Positions 22,785-34,190 of a stretch of DNA of 64,000 bases are shown piece by piece. The stretch lies in contig CM068553.1 in assembly GCA_035048495.1 (NCBI GenBank), forward strand, positions 15,997,190 to 16,061,189. The letters run 5' to 3'. Origin of the DNA: Euptelea pleiosperma (Eukaryota; Streptophyta; Magnoliopsida; Ranunculales; Eupteleaceae). Position numbers and translations under genes: made by a program. Position 1 is the stretch's first letter; every line of letters starts with the position of its first letter. The notes beneath the pieces were generated by a model, which was not told where the DNA came from, made no database searches, and saw only the letters and a program-made list of their open reading frames with translations.

Positions 22785-24201
22785 TATAAGATCCAGATTT
22801 TTGTGTTGGCTAATTCTGTATGACAAAATATGTGTATTTTCCTAGTGTGTGGGTAGTTAGGAGTCGATTGATTAAGTATGGTTTCATCACTGAAGACTGC
22901 TTGACAGAAGATCATAAGAGTGATACATCAAAAGATTCAAAGCTTCAATTGATCAACACACTATTAAGTTGGTAAGTGACTTAGATACCAAAGAAATAGG
23001 GTTGAGAATCTTTAAAATTATGAAAAACTAAGTCATAATAGCAAGGGGAGCTTTTCGGAGCAAATCGGGGCTTTTCGGGCAACTTTTGGATAGTCCAATT
23101 GATATGTGACTCCCAGTCCAATCGATTGAACCTTGAGTACAATCGATTCGAGTTGTGCTGACAGAACTAAAATTGTTACCCGAATAGTTCAATCGATTTC
23201 ACAGAGGTCTCAAATCGATTGGGCTTTGTCCAATCGATTGGACCCTGAGTACAATTGATTGGACTTACCCAGACAGAAAAATAATTATTCTGTGTTATGT
23301 CCAATTGATTGAATTTTTGCTCAATCGATTGGATTTACGAAGGATGGGTTTTTAAAACTTTGAAATTGTCCAAATTGCCCCAAATTAGTTCTATTTCTCT
23401 GAGACTCTTGCTTTACTATAAATATAACATTTTAAGTTGAAAACATAATTCTTCCAAGCCATTCAAGCCCATCTAAAGCAGATGAGAAAACCTAGAGATC
23501 CAAGAGCTTCCATTATTGATTGAAGCTTAAGTTTTGCTCTTGGATACTCAAGATCTTGATCAAGTAAGTTTTATTCTTTTAATCTTGAGTGAAGGAAAGT
23601 GTTGATCTCTTCATGGTTGAATCTATTTCTTCCATGAATGATTAAACACATTTGGTTTATCCTATTACCTTTTTGTTAGTTGCCCCACCATATGGATTTG
23701 GTGTGAACTCGCGTGTGGATCACGTTGGATGTGATTCGAGATCAAACCCTGAAGGCGTTTCGAGTGGTTCAGAACGTGAAGATATAAGCCGACATGGTAA
23801 ATTGGCGGCTGGAGCTCGTGTGGAGATGGATTCAGTTGTGAGTCATAGCGTGGATAACTGCCTGTATCTCTATCTTCTATTAGTGTTGTGATTTCGACTG
23901 GACGTGGTCCCAAGGTTTTTCCTAGTTGGGTTTTTCTCATAAAAATCATGTTTCTATTGCTTGATTGATTTTATTGTGTTCTTGGCTGAACAGATTTGTG
24001 AAAAATATATCTCTGGTATATTTAGAGTAAATCTGGTTAGACCAATCTATTTGCTTCCGCTTAGAGATTGCATGCGATAGATCCCAGATCACCAACTGAA
24101 TAGATTTGAATAGGTTACTTAATTTTTAATTGATAATTAATTCGAATCGAACCAATTCACCCCCTTCTAGGTCCTATTAATCCATATACCCGGACATTTC
24201 A
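22785..24201 (+). repeat. 3' LTR of the Copia element (fuller form)
   Basis: It starts TATAAGATCC, ends GGACATTTCA, and has a TATA box at 23417-23424. The U3 holds several copies of the palindrome CAATCGATTG, exact at 23119, 23231 and 23322, with variants between. All lie upstream of the TATA box, so they are promoter-side elements rather than part of the RNA leader. Confidence 0.9.
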
Positions 24202-24335
24202 TCATGGATCAATATTCACAACCTCAACTATAGGGATACACCTTGAAATATATCCTATATGCCCCAACACTGATAGCTAGTCCAAATATGGTATGTTAGT
24301 AGACCGTCAAATATCAAACCCAAGTTAAGAACTAA

Positions 24336-25662
24336 TGGAACGAATATTTTCATATTTTACTTTGACGAAATTCTGTATGACATCAAACACGTTGTAACCG
24401 AACCTACGAGTTTAGTGAGGCCTTGAGGATGTTGAGGTATGCATCACTCATCGACTGCCCAAAGACTGAAAGACAAAGACCGAAGACCAAAGGCTTAGAA
24501 GATTGAAGACGGATTCATCTGAGGAACCATTTTTTGTCAGTTAAAGATCGTGCACACTTGTTAGGAAGGTAAATTGACTTAGTGGCTTTAGAAGAAATAG
24601 ATTGACTTAATCTCTTAGATAAAAACTATGTCATAGGACAAGACTTGAGTTGAGGATTTAAAATGCATATTAAAATTGAACCAAGGGGTAGTCCAATCGA
24701 TTGGACCATGGGTACAATCAATTGGATAGAGGAACAAAAACTTCCTAGATTGTCCAATCGATTGGATCACGAATACAAACTATTTCGGAGAAGTCCAATC
24801 GATTGGATATATGAAGACAACTTCAAAATTAGATCCAAAAATTATGTCCCATGAAACCCATTACTTGTTTGACCCCAGGGCTATAATCTTCTATACAATC
24901 CACCCTTTGGCTTAATAAAAACACACCTACACTTGCTAAAGTAACTTGAATCCTAGAGAGAGAGAGAGAGTTCTCAACTTCTAAAGCCATATTGAGAGAG
25001 AAAACCCATTAGACTTTTTATCCTTACAAGGTTTTTCTATTCTTACGATCATAGCTTGAAGTTCATACTTCTTCCATAGAGCTTAATCAATTTCTTTTGC
25101 CTAGGTTATCCTAAATATCCAACCTAGTAAGTTAGAGAAATACCACATGCATCTCATTTATCGTGAACAGAGTTTATGAAGAGTCAGGGTGTACTGCTCA
25201 ATTGTAGGTTTGGGGTGTACTTAACTGAATAAACGACAAAGGCTTCGTGATTTGAAGGGCATTCATGGACTCGACGCTTGGAGCCAGACGAATGAACAGA
25301 CTGGTAATTGGCTGACGGGTTGTATGTTGTAGTGGAAATGGTGTTGCGTAGGTAGCCTCTGTATACTCGAAACTTTTCAGTTAATCATACTTTTCGTCTA
25401 TGCGTGGTCCCGTGGTTTTTCTTGGTTAAGATTTTCACAATTTGATATCCGCACTCTATTTCGATTAACACAAACGATATAGAAACAATATATCTTTGTG
25501 ATATGTACTATCTATTCGATTGCGACAATCATTATTGTTAGATCAATCTCGAATGCATGCAAAACCAGTTTATTGAATTAGGTTGCTAGTTTAGTTATTT
25601 AATTTTAAAAACCTATTCAACCCCCCTTCTAGGTATCTGGATATAAGAAAGACAAACTTTCA
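24336..25662 (+). mobile_element. Copia-like solo LTR, 1.3 kb
   Basis: TG...CA ends (TGGAACGAATATTTTC to AAACTTTCA) with ACTAA on both sides (24331-24335 and 25663-25667). It shares the layout of the neighbouring Copia LTRs: CAATCGATTG palindromes at 24694, 24755 and 24795, the CGTGGTCCCGTGGTTTTTC block near 25403, and a pyrimidine-rich CCCCCCTTCTAGG stretch before the end. Internal sequence has been lost by recombination. Confidence 0.92.
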
Positions 25663-26039
25663 ACTAATATAAAGGTTGTCATGGATCAACATCCACAACC
25701 TTGACTACAAGAAGACGACTTGAAATAAGTCCTCTGTGCTCTAACACTAATAGTCCTTGGATGTTATGTCAATAGGCCATCACTAATCAAATCGAGTTTA
25801 AGAATTGGTGCAAGGGTTTCCTTAGCTACAATGAGACACTTCCAATAAGTCCTCTATACCCCAACACAAATAGTCCTTGGCTGGTACGTAAATAGGTCAT
25901 TGTAGATGAAACTAAGTTTAAGAATTGATCTAGCCTCAAAAGCCTTTATAGAGCAAAAGCCAATTTAAAGCCACTACAAGCATTTTAACATGGCAAAATG
26001 ATATCCATTGCAAGAATTTTTTCACATACTTAAAATTCT

Positions 26040-26560
26040 TGACATTACAAACACAAATCCGGCCACATAACAATCAAACTTCCTTACTCAGAGCCAAGCA
26101 ATTCTAGGTTTGTTATATTTTTCAGACTTTGATAGACCTGACAAGAACTTAGGCCCGTTGAACACAAATTTGGTTAAACTTCAACCAACCTTCTTTACTT
26201 AGAACCAAGTAATTTTAGTTATGTTGTATTTCATGGACTTTAGATGACTTGACAAGATCCTTGGTTTGTTGAACACAATTTCGGTCAAACATCAACGACC
26301 TTCTTTACTTAAAGTCGAGCAAATATTGTTATGGCATTTTCTACAAATTGACTAACTCCTCGGCATTATGAAATCTTAGTAGTCTAGATGACATCCAACT
26401 TTTCTCAAGATAGAGCCAAACAATTACATTATGACATATTCAATAGACTTTGATAGCCTTGCCAACATATTTTCCATATTGGTCACAGGGTTAGCCACAT
26501 AATAGCCAAACTGCATCAACCAATCTTTTCTAGGCCCAAGTTGAGTTATTGAAGCCGAGG
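26040..26560 (+). repeat. ~115-bp tandem repeat, about 4 units
   Basis: Diverged units share CTTTACTTAGAACCAAG, GACTTTGATAGACCTGACAA and GTTGAACACAA. It is a further cassette in the 3' region of the old Tat-type element. Confidence 0.75.
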
Positions 26561-26707
26561 ATATCTTAGCATCTTCCATAAATTTACAGACTTCTTCCAA
26601 AAGGAAAGAAAAGTAATATAATTACTCAATATTTATTACAAGGTAAATTCCTTTATTATATTTTAAATCTTAATTTTAGATATTATGCATCTGGTGAAAT
26701 GCTTGAT

Positions 26708-26847
26708 TGGGGGCTTCAAGACCCATTACAAATTAAAAATACAAGTACTGGGGCACTAAGACCTATTATAAACTCGAAACAAAAAATACAAATATTGGGG
26801 TGTCAACCCATTACAAACTATAAATAAAGAAAAATACAAAGATTGGG
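26708..26847 (+). repeat. ~47-bp tandem repeat, 3 units
   Basis: Units share a GGGG-start, CCCATTACAAACT and AAAATACAAATATT. Confidence 0.8.
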
Positions 26848-26849
26848 AT

Positions 26850-27540
26850 GCATTCGCGTCAAGAACACATCTTAGACATATGTAGTATAGAGCTCAGTAG
26901 AAAGTCCGAACTCTAAATCCATAGGATGCCTTCCAACTCAAAAGAAATGGAAAAAAGGTAGATCCATACTTGAGTTACATTGACAAAATTGGTTACTAGC
27001 AATGAGTCATGTTACTTGATTGGGACAACGCCATCCCTACCGAGCACTTAGATCAAAAGAATATAACTGCCCTAGTATAAATAAACCTTGCAGATGGTCA
27101 TCTCATCTGAGTCATCAAAGTCTCCTTATGATACTTTTCATCCCACATCTTCACTAAAAATGACGTACCATGAAAAGAAAAAAACACATCACACGACTTT
27201 TTAAGCCAAGAGATCACTGTTTATAGTAAAAAAAACCCTTAAAACTCTTATATTTTCCTTCATGAATACAATCCTTTCAAAATAGTAAACAAATAACTAT
27301 ATTCAAAGGATTTTCATTTATTGGTTCAATTTCCCACGTACCTGACATCCTACGATAGAAATGTTTTAGAGTACATCTTAAAGTGCTTGCTTTTCAAGTC
27401 ATAAAAGATACATCTTCCTAAAATTGCACAATTTTTTAAACAAGGTATAGTAGCCTTCAGAAAAGCTATGTAATTCTATTGATGAAAAGTAGTTTTTACA
27501 TTAGAATAAGTACAAAAAGAAGAAATTAAGGAAAATAAGG
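26850..27540. other. Tat-type 3' region, no domain seen
   Basis: AT-rich sequence between the tandem repeats and the antisense ORF remnant. No coding motif or repeat was recognised. Confidence 0.4.
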
Positions 27541-27892
27541 GTCTTTGGGAAGACAAAAATTACTTTTTAAGAGCCACCTCATTGACCTTGACTTGGTTAG
27601 TGGTCTCCTCTTCCTCCTCTCTAGAGTCCTCAACCTTAGCATATCTAGCATTGAAAGCCCATTGGACTTTCTCTGCCAGTTGTGACTAGAGATGAGATTT
27701 TTCTTGTTGAAGAGAGTTCTCCTTATCAACCTCAATCTTAGCCATCATCTTTTTATGAGCTTCTTTAGCTTTCTTTCATGGGTCACTTTTAGTTTGACCA
27801 ACTCCTTCAGACAACCTTTATCATTTCTTACCAACTTTGGTGTCAGCTCAGCACTCTCTTGTCGTGCCCTGAAGTTAGGATCCATGACCTGA
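27541..27892 (-). pseudogene. Antisense coiled-coil ORF of Tat-type element
   Basis: On the - strand, corrected for one frameshift and one stop, it reads as a charged helical protein: ARQESAELTPKLV, LKELVKLKVTHERK, KMMAKIEVDKENSLQQEKSH, then QLAEKVQWAFNARYAKVED and an acidic end before TAA. Some Tat-lineage elements (Retand, Grande) are known to carry an extra antisense ORF between pol and the 3' LTR. Its position downstream of the + strand integrase remnant and its opposite strand fit that. The role of such ORFs is not settled. An LTR is inserted across the upstream part of the frame. Confidence 0.55.
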
Positions 27893-28897
27893 CCCAAAAC
27901 CCATGGGTTGATAGAAGAGTCCAAGGCTAAAGTACGAGGTTTGGGGAATAATTATAAATAGAAATGATCATGTGTTTATGTTCTCAATGAATTCAACACA
28001 AGTTAAAGTAAGTTAAATAAGCCAAAACCTAACCCCAACATACATCCAACCATGATATCAAACATTTGACCTACATCAAAAATTGGAAAGGGAATAGAAG
28101 ACTACATAAAAAATAACACTTCTTTTTAACAAAAGCTAGGTTATTTTTGAAAGGCTAAAAAATCTACATGACATGTTTGTCTTTCCAATTTTCCATAGGG
28201 TTCCTTATTTAGAATTAGAATATGTACCACCTATCAGTGTGAAATAGACTTAAATACCTACCTAATAATTTTTTTAAAAACTAGAGGTGAGGAAACTAGG
28301 TTTTCCTAGAAACTCTGTCGAAGTCTGTGCAATGTTTCTAGAATTTAAAAATTGGTTAGACACCTAGTCAGTGTTGATGTCAGAATTCTCTACATAAAAA
28401 TCCGATTGGTGCCCATGACACCAATTCGGAAAGTTGAGAGAATTTCTTAAGTACTAACAGAAATCAAGGGGTCTAATAGAAGGACAATTGGAATAATTAC
28501 AATCCCAAATTTAGACTTCTCAAATCTGTAGAATTTCTATAGAAAAATAATATTTGGTATAAATTCCATAACTATCAAAATACTAATAATAAAAAAGATG
28601 ATTCTAGGTTTAAATGGAAGCTAACTTAAAGATGAGACTTTTCATATTTTGGCCAAAAGCTAGATTTCTATTGAGTTTTCCAAAAAAGGCCGACAATAGG
28701 GTTTTTGATAGAAAATAAAAAAAATATAGATTTTAACATAGAACTTTGTAAGGTCACAAAAATACCCATTGAAGGAGTTTTAAGCTAAGGGTTCACATGG
28801 GGATGCACATGTGAGTTAGGAAACCGTGGGTTATGGAATCACTAAAAAATAGTGACTACATCCCATGTTATGCCAAAAACAGTAGAGGGTATTATAT
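27860..28897 (+). mobile_element. LTR-like insert (TGTCGTGCCC terminus)
   Basis: It starts TGTCGTGCCCTGAAG followed by GGATCCATGACCTGACCC. This parallels the starts of the LTRs at 13082, 35229 and 42185, which all show a CATGAC-CGACCC-like block. The probable end is the AGAGGGTATTATA region near 28897, resembling GGGGTATTACA. No target duplication was found and the right end abuts another LTR. It interrupts the antisense coiled-coil ORF. Confidence 0.55.
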
Positions 28898-28906
28898 AGT
28901 GTAACT

Positions 28907-30607
28907 TGATATTCGTTCAAAAGTGCTTATTTTAAGCCACTATCCTTTTAGCGGTGATACATTCTCCTACTTAAAACTTCTCTTTTCGTCGACTTTTCAA
29001 CTTAAGAGTTTCTTCCATTGCATAGAACACATTTTTTAGACGAAAATCAACTATTCATATGAAATATACACATTTCTGATAGTCTAATATAAAGTCATTA
29101 TGATTAAATCTCGTTACGCTCTTCTTTTATCATAGGGACACCATTTGGACAATTTTGATGGATGGGTGGCCCACAACTGACCTACAGAGCCTATGATCAA
29201 AGCTAAAGAGCCAACAAGGTAAAGACAAGAAGCTATAGGTCGAATGCGGGCAGAGTCAGAGGATCGAAGAACCAAAGAGATGACCAAGAGAGTAGGACAG
29301 TCAAGTCACGAGAGAAGAGGCTAAGGAGATTAAAGCCTAAACAATTAACACAAGATGAAGGCTTGTTCAGTTGGTGAAACTTGCAAAAGACCAAGTCAGA
29401 GACGAGGGTTCAAGACCCTTTGTTAGCATTTTCTCTCATTTATCTCTATTTTCTCTCTCCCCTCTTTTAAACCATCTCCTTTCAATCTCAACCATCCGAT
29501 CCTCTCTCCCATCACCATCACTCTATCCCACGGCCCACCTTGGCTGATCATCACCACCCATCTCTCACCAGCATCTTCACCATCCGATCATCCACCCGCT
29601 CATCCATCCGATCAACCACTAAATTCCATCATCACATCCATTCACCATGAGTCGCCACACGATCTACAAGATAAATGATTGTCCAATAGAAAGTGATTTG
29701 AGCATGCATGGGTGGTGTGTCCATCAAGGGCCCACCAAAATGGATGATCTAGATCACAAATGCATTAGAAATGTTGATTTTTCAAAACATACAAATTTTC
29801 TCTCAGATTTAAAAAGATTTTGAAAATGTATAATGGTTTTGATTTTAAAAGAAATTTTCTTTCATAAAAAGAATGTTACTTTTACATAAGAGAGTTCACA
29901 TGTGGTTTTGGAAACTCACGAGCTTTAAACATGTTAAAAATATTTCTTTTATAAGAAAAGTCCAAAATTTTGAAGAAAAAGGAAATTTCTTACAAAAAAT
30001 GAATTTTATCTCTAAAGAAACTTTTCAAAAAGCAATAAAAGGTGATCTTAAAATTCTAAAGATAGTTTTGGAAAAAAAATATTTCTAAAAAGATGGATGG
30101 GCATTAACCCACAAATGACACTCTCTCCCTATAAAAGGCCACTCATGGCTTATTCCCCTCAGGTTCCTCCCTCTAATTTCCATCTCTTTCTTACTTTCTC
30201 CCTTGACACAAAAGAAAAAAAAGGTAAAATAAAAATAAAAAAAATCGGCGTCTCTGCCTTCCCTTCTTCATCGAACGACTCCATCATCTTCTTCTCAACA
30301 TAACTCCAAGAACCATGGTTTGTTTTCTTCTCCTTCTTTATCTCTTTCTCTCTCTAATCTCTTCTATTATTGCTTTTTAGTTAAGTTTTTATTTGCTTTA
30401 TATATTTAAGAATTTTTAATTCAAGCAGTGTAAGTTACAGTTATTTTTAATAAATGATGTTTATTTTGATATTTTATTTTTCTGCTATTGCAATTTATTT
30501 TCTTTTATTAATGTTGTAGGTAATTTTTCTCCTATAAAAATATTTTAAAAATTATTTTTCACCATTTTTATAATTTCCTTGCTTGTTTTCTTTAATGTTA
30601 CTTCTCT
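28907..30607 (+). mobile_element. Athila/Tat-like LTR (family H), sense, truncated
   Basis: It begins TGATATTCGTTCAAAAGTGC, matching antisense and sense LTR starts at 37746 and 60198. Shared internal blocks include AGGAGATTAAAGCCTA and ACAAGATGAAGGCTTGTTCA, also in the copy at 40.7 kb. A TATA box, CTATAAAAGG, lies near 30130 and is followed by a C/T-rich leader. Continuity ends near 30607, where a CACTA-like terminus begins. The small frames near 29873-30303 are not credible genes. Confidence 0.65.
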
Positions 30608-30960
30608 AACTACAACAACGAATAACACCTATTATGGTGTTCCAAAAACGTCATAATTGACAAGTGAAGGCGTTCACAAAATGCCATAAACAAATGCTAT
30701 AAAAGGCTATGCCATGTTTCTAAGCTAGATAATGGCATTCATTGAACACCATAAATTAATGGGGTTTTATAAAAGCCATAAAGTTATAACTTTTATGAAC
30801 GTCGTAAATAAAACTTTAAACGCCATTGTTTGAGACAGTATCATTCAAATAATGGCCTTTGTGGACAAGCATGGCATTTATTGAACGCCATAATATTGAT
30901 TTTATATTCATGGCGTTTTATGAAACGCTATTGTTTTACTTTTTAGTTTTTCAATAATGC
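30608..30960 (+). mobile_element. CACTA-like transposon terminus
   Basis: It starts AACTACAACAACG, close to the CACTACAA ends of En/Spm elements. Dense subterminal motifs follow in both orientations: ATGGCGTT, AACGCCAT and variants occur several times. Alternating subterminal repeats are typical binding sites for CACTA transposases. The opposite terminus was not found, so the element's extent is unknown. It may include the minisatellite and beta-galactosidase fragment downstream. Confidence 0.55.
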
Positions 30961-31664
30961 ACTCATAAATCTCTCTATTATTATAATAAAATTACCTGTT
31001 AAGATTCAAACACAATTTAAAACCCTTCATTCACATTCCATACAATAAAAAATTGATAATTCTAATATTTGAAGACAAACACTATTAAAATATAAAATTT
31101 ACAGCTTTATTTAAGTGTTAAATACAACAAGAACTCCCCTTGCTATCTGTTTGTCCATTAAAATATAAAATAGGACCTAATGGCTCCTTTCCCCTAAAAA
31201 ATTTCTAACTTGGCTCTTTTCTAAGTAAAAACTTTGTTAACTTGACCCATTTGTTCCCATAAATTTGATGAGCATGTGAATCAAAGCCAACTCCTCTTCT
31301 CGAGTCCATGCCTCCGTGTTTATGACAGAATCCGGATGATTATAACAGAGTAAGGAGGCATCCATGGTCCCACAACATATCAAAGCTAACCACACATGTC
31401 AACAGATTCGATTGAAGCAATTTGTACAACGTCATCGTCTTGCACAAAATCCAACTAATTAACATAAGAACCAAACACATAACACCTATATGGTAATTAG
31501 ATGGTATGAAAACTGAATAATAATACAAACAGGAAATATGAACCAAGTTGTCCATCTAACCTCAGAAAAATTGCAATTCAATTCTCAGTTTTAGTAGCAC
31601 AACCAAATGAAAGGGTATCAAAGCAAATAACTCAAATAGTAATTACAAGGTAGCCATTATAAAG

Positions 31665-32270
31665 TGAAGAAATATAAGCATGAATCGTACCCAAAACCAA
31701 AACCCAACATCCCAAATGGTAATTAAAAAGGTACCAATTACAAGGCAAAGCAACTCAAGCAAGAAAACCAAGTAGGAATTGAAACCAAAAACCCAACAAT
31801 AGAAATTGTAATAAAAAACTACCCATTAAAAAATGAAGCAATACAAGCAAGAAAAAACCAAGTCGGTACCGAAACCAAAACCCAACACCCAAGTTAGTTG
31901 TTAAAAGGTAACGATTAAAAAGCGAAGCAATACATGAAACAAAATGAAGTTGGTATCAAAACCAAAAACTAAGCACCCGAATGCTAACTAAATGTAACAC
32001 AAAAACAAGAAAAAGCAATTTAATATCGAAACCAAAAAAACAACAACCGAAATGAAATTAAAAGGTACCCATTACAAAGCAAAGCAAAACAAGCAATAAA
32101 AATCAAGTTGGTATCAAAATGAAAAAAGCTACAATATCCGAAAATGGTAATTAAAAGGTACCCAGTACAAAAAGAAGCCATACAAGAAAGAAAAACCAAG
32201 TGGATATCAAACAAACCAGAAAGCTAAACCTCGAAATGACAATTAAATGGTACACAAGTATGAAGTAAGG
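31665..32270 (+). repeat. ~88-bp minisatellite, about 7 units
   Basis: Diverged units share AAACCAAAACCCAACA, AATTAAAAGGTACCCATTAC and AAGCAATACAAGCAAGAAAA. Reading frames across it, including - strand aromatic-rich ones, are by-products of the repeat. Confidence 0.8.
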
Positions 32271-32606
32271 AAATCGTCATTCATCATGATTAGTGCGATA
32301 GTGCCTTATACAAACATGTAACACATAAAAAAAAATCAAATGGCTATCAAACCAAGTGAAGCAATAAAACACAACACAATTGGTATGAAGGCATACAAAG
32401 AATAAAAGAAGAGTAACAAAAACCTTCCAGATCTAGAGCCTATCGCTGGAAGTGACTCCATGCTAACCACAAGAGACAAGGAGGGAAAACAACAAATCTA
32501 AGTCAGGGCATGCTTCGCATTATCCAAATCCCCAATGTGTGCCTTCTCAATGATCTCATGGGTGTCCACTACCATGTACCCCACAAACACAAGCAGTCCA
32601 AAATCT

Positions 32607-33042
32607 TTGCAAAGAGGAGTCAGTGTTGGGTCAATGACTATTAGTGCTTCGTTGCAAAGTTTTATGGCCTTGTGCAAATCTTTTAGGTGGTCCCACTTAG
32701 TACTTTGGTTGTCTAACAAGTCCTACATCACACATGAGATGAAGATGTAAAATAGTGTACAAATAAAAGACTTTCTCATATATAATAAAGCAAGAAATAT
32801 ATATTTATGGACTGCCTTATCAATATTTTAGCGAACAACACAAGAACATGGCATAATGACAATAACTAGTTCCATTTCATAATATGGATGATTTGAAATT
32901 GCATTTGTGGATCATGTCTCTAAACCCAAGAAACACCATTTAAAACAAAAATATGGTACAAAATTAAAAGGTGATCGATGCAAGCTTACCATACTCATCA
33001 ATTGGGGCATCATAATCATAGCTTGTGGCAATGAACCCTCCA
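32607..33042 (-). pseudogene. Beta-galactosidase (GH35) gene fragment
   Basis: Plant beta-galactosidases remove terminal galactose from cell-wall glycans. Two exon pieces survive on the - strand. The first, 32990-33042, encodes GGFIATSYDYDAPIDEYG and ends at a GTAAGC donor. The second starts at 32722 after a TGTAG acceptor. Splicing the 267-bp intron restores YGLVRQPK in frame, a known junction in this family. The next codons contain TACTAAG, which adds a stop and a frameshift. After it the frame continues as WDHLKDLHKAIKLC and ALIVIDPTLTPL, again family-typical. The catalytic residues lie outside this fragment. It is either a piece captured by the surrounding transposon or a relic of local duplication; the kept intron excludes an mRNA-derived copy. 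Confidence 0.88.
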
Positions 33043-34190
33043 TGTTTGCTGCTGTAGTGAAGAGATGAAGCCTTCCAAGTTAAATTCCAAATGCAAGACA
33101 AAAATTTTAAAATGGTTAATGGATTATACTACAGTATGATTCAAAAAATGGAGTCCATGATTTTTATCAACCAAAAAACTCAGTTTGAGACCGAGAATTG
33201 GATGTAATGGAAGTGCATAAGAAATCAATGAATGGAGATGTTAGTATTCAACCATGCATGTACACATGCATCCTTCCACAACGACAACCCTAATTACCTA
33301 GCATGTACACATTTCCACTCAATCTATCAAACAAGTCCAGATCAGGTAGCTAACTTAGACCACCATAACCCAACATCCTGATGTTCAAAGCCAAGTTAGT
33401 TATAGGGGAAATATAAAGTGTGGGCGATCATGGATGGCTATTTTGAGTAGTAGATCAATAATAATAATTTCAGGTACCTAAATATTGAAGAAGGAACCAC
33501 ATGAGCCAACCTTCATGATATACAGAATCTAGAGACCAAATAGAAGGTTACTCAATACTAACATCTATAATGTGCACAAATCAACATGAAAGGTCTAACA
33601 TCCTAGGAAGTATCTATGGGCCCACGTGATAAAGAAAAGAGAGATTTAGTCATGTAGTAAAATCTTACAAGTCACAGAGCAAGGTCCCCAATGTAGCTAA
33701 AATCAATCATGTTCATTATAAGATTGTCTATTAATACTCTAACAGTGTTAGAAGTGTATCCTTAATTAGTTTTCTAGATCATTGCAAACGAGGAACTATT
33801 TTTAGACATTTGATGTGTACAAAAACCACATAAATGTGCAAATTGATATTGAAAATTGTATATTTACGTGTTTCAGCCTATTAATAAAGATGTACCAAAA
33901 CTGATAAAAAAAAGTACCGAAAGTCTTTTAATTTATAGATTTGATAACTGGTTGCTAACTCAACAAAATTTAAAGGGATCCCTCCCATTTAAAAAAAATT
34001 GCTATGCTGTATTACACATATATCATCAACTATTTATCTTTTTTAATTTTACGAGACTTCATTTTTTAAGATGCTAGAGAAATGTTTGGTGATTCACTTA
34101 ACCATAAGCAACTAGAATAAATAGTCGGAAAGTACGGGCATCTGTACTACTAAAGATGCAATACCAAAATAAAGTTAGTTTATTGAAAAA
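33043..34190. other. No gene recognised
   Basis: AT-rich sequence between the beta-galactosidase fragment and the antisense LTR. One + strand frame near 33856-34077 has no family features. The far end of the CACTA-like element may lie here but was not identified. Confidence 0.4.

Larger units (their letters stand above)
17835..24201 (+). mobile_element. Non-autonomous Copia (SIRE/Maximus-like) element
   Basis: A complete 6.4-kb element with 5' LTR 17835-19056, primer-binding site 19059-19070, gag remnant, and 3' LTR 22785-24201. TSD TCATG lies at 17830-17834 and 24202-24206. A polypurine stretch AATGAGGAGAT precedes the 3' LTR, and an AGGGGGAGAAA tract lies near 22500. Protease, integrase, reverse transcriptase and RNase H are absent: the coding part stops after a second zinc knuckle, and about 1.7 kb of non-coding sequence follows. 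It could move only with enzymes supplied by a relative. The lineage call rests on gag architecture and is inference. Confidence 0.93.
17695..25935 (+). repeat. ~130-bp tandem array split by two insertions
   Basis: Four diverged units share CATGGATCAACATCCACAAC-type starts and a CCCCAACACTAATAGTC core. They lie near 17695-17834, 24206-24335, 25672-25812 and 25813-25930. The Copia element (TSD TCATG) and the solo LTR (TSD ACTAA) separate units 1 from 2 and 2 from 3. Removing both restores a compact array, which shows the array is older than either insertion. Confidence 0.8.

Noticed and set aside
27692..27892. A + strand frame opposite the coiled-coil remnant
   Set aside because: The opposite strand gives charged coiled-coil sequence; this frame is its shadow.
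28907..30305. Complete solo LTR ending at 30300 with TAACT flanks
   Set aside because: Homologous copies continue past this point, so the 5-base match is probably chance.
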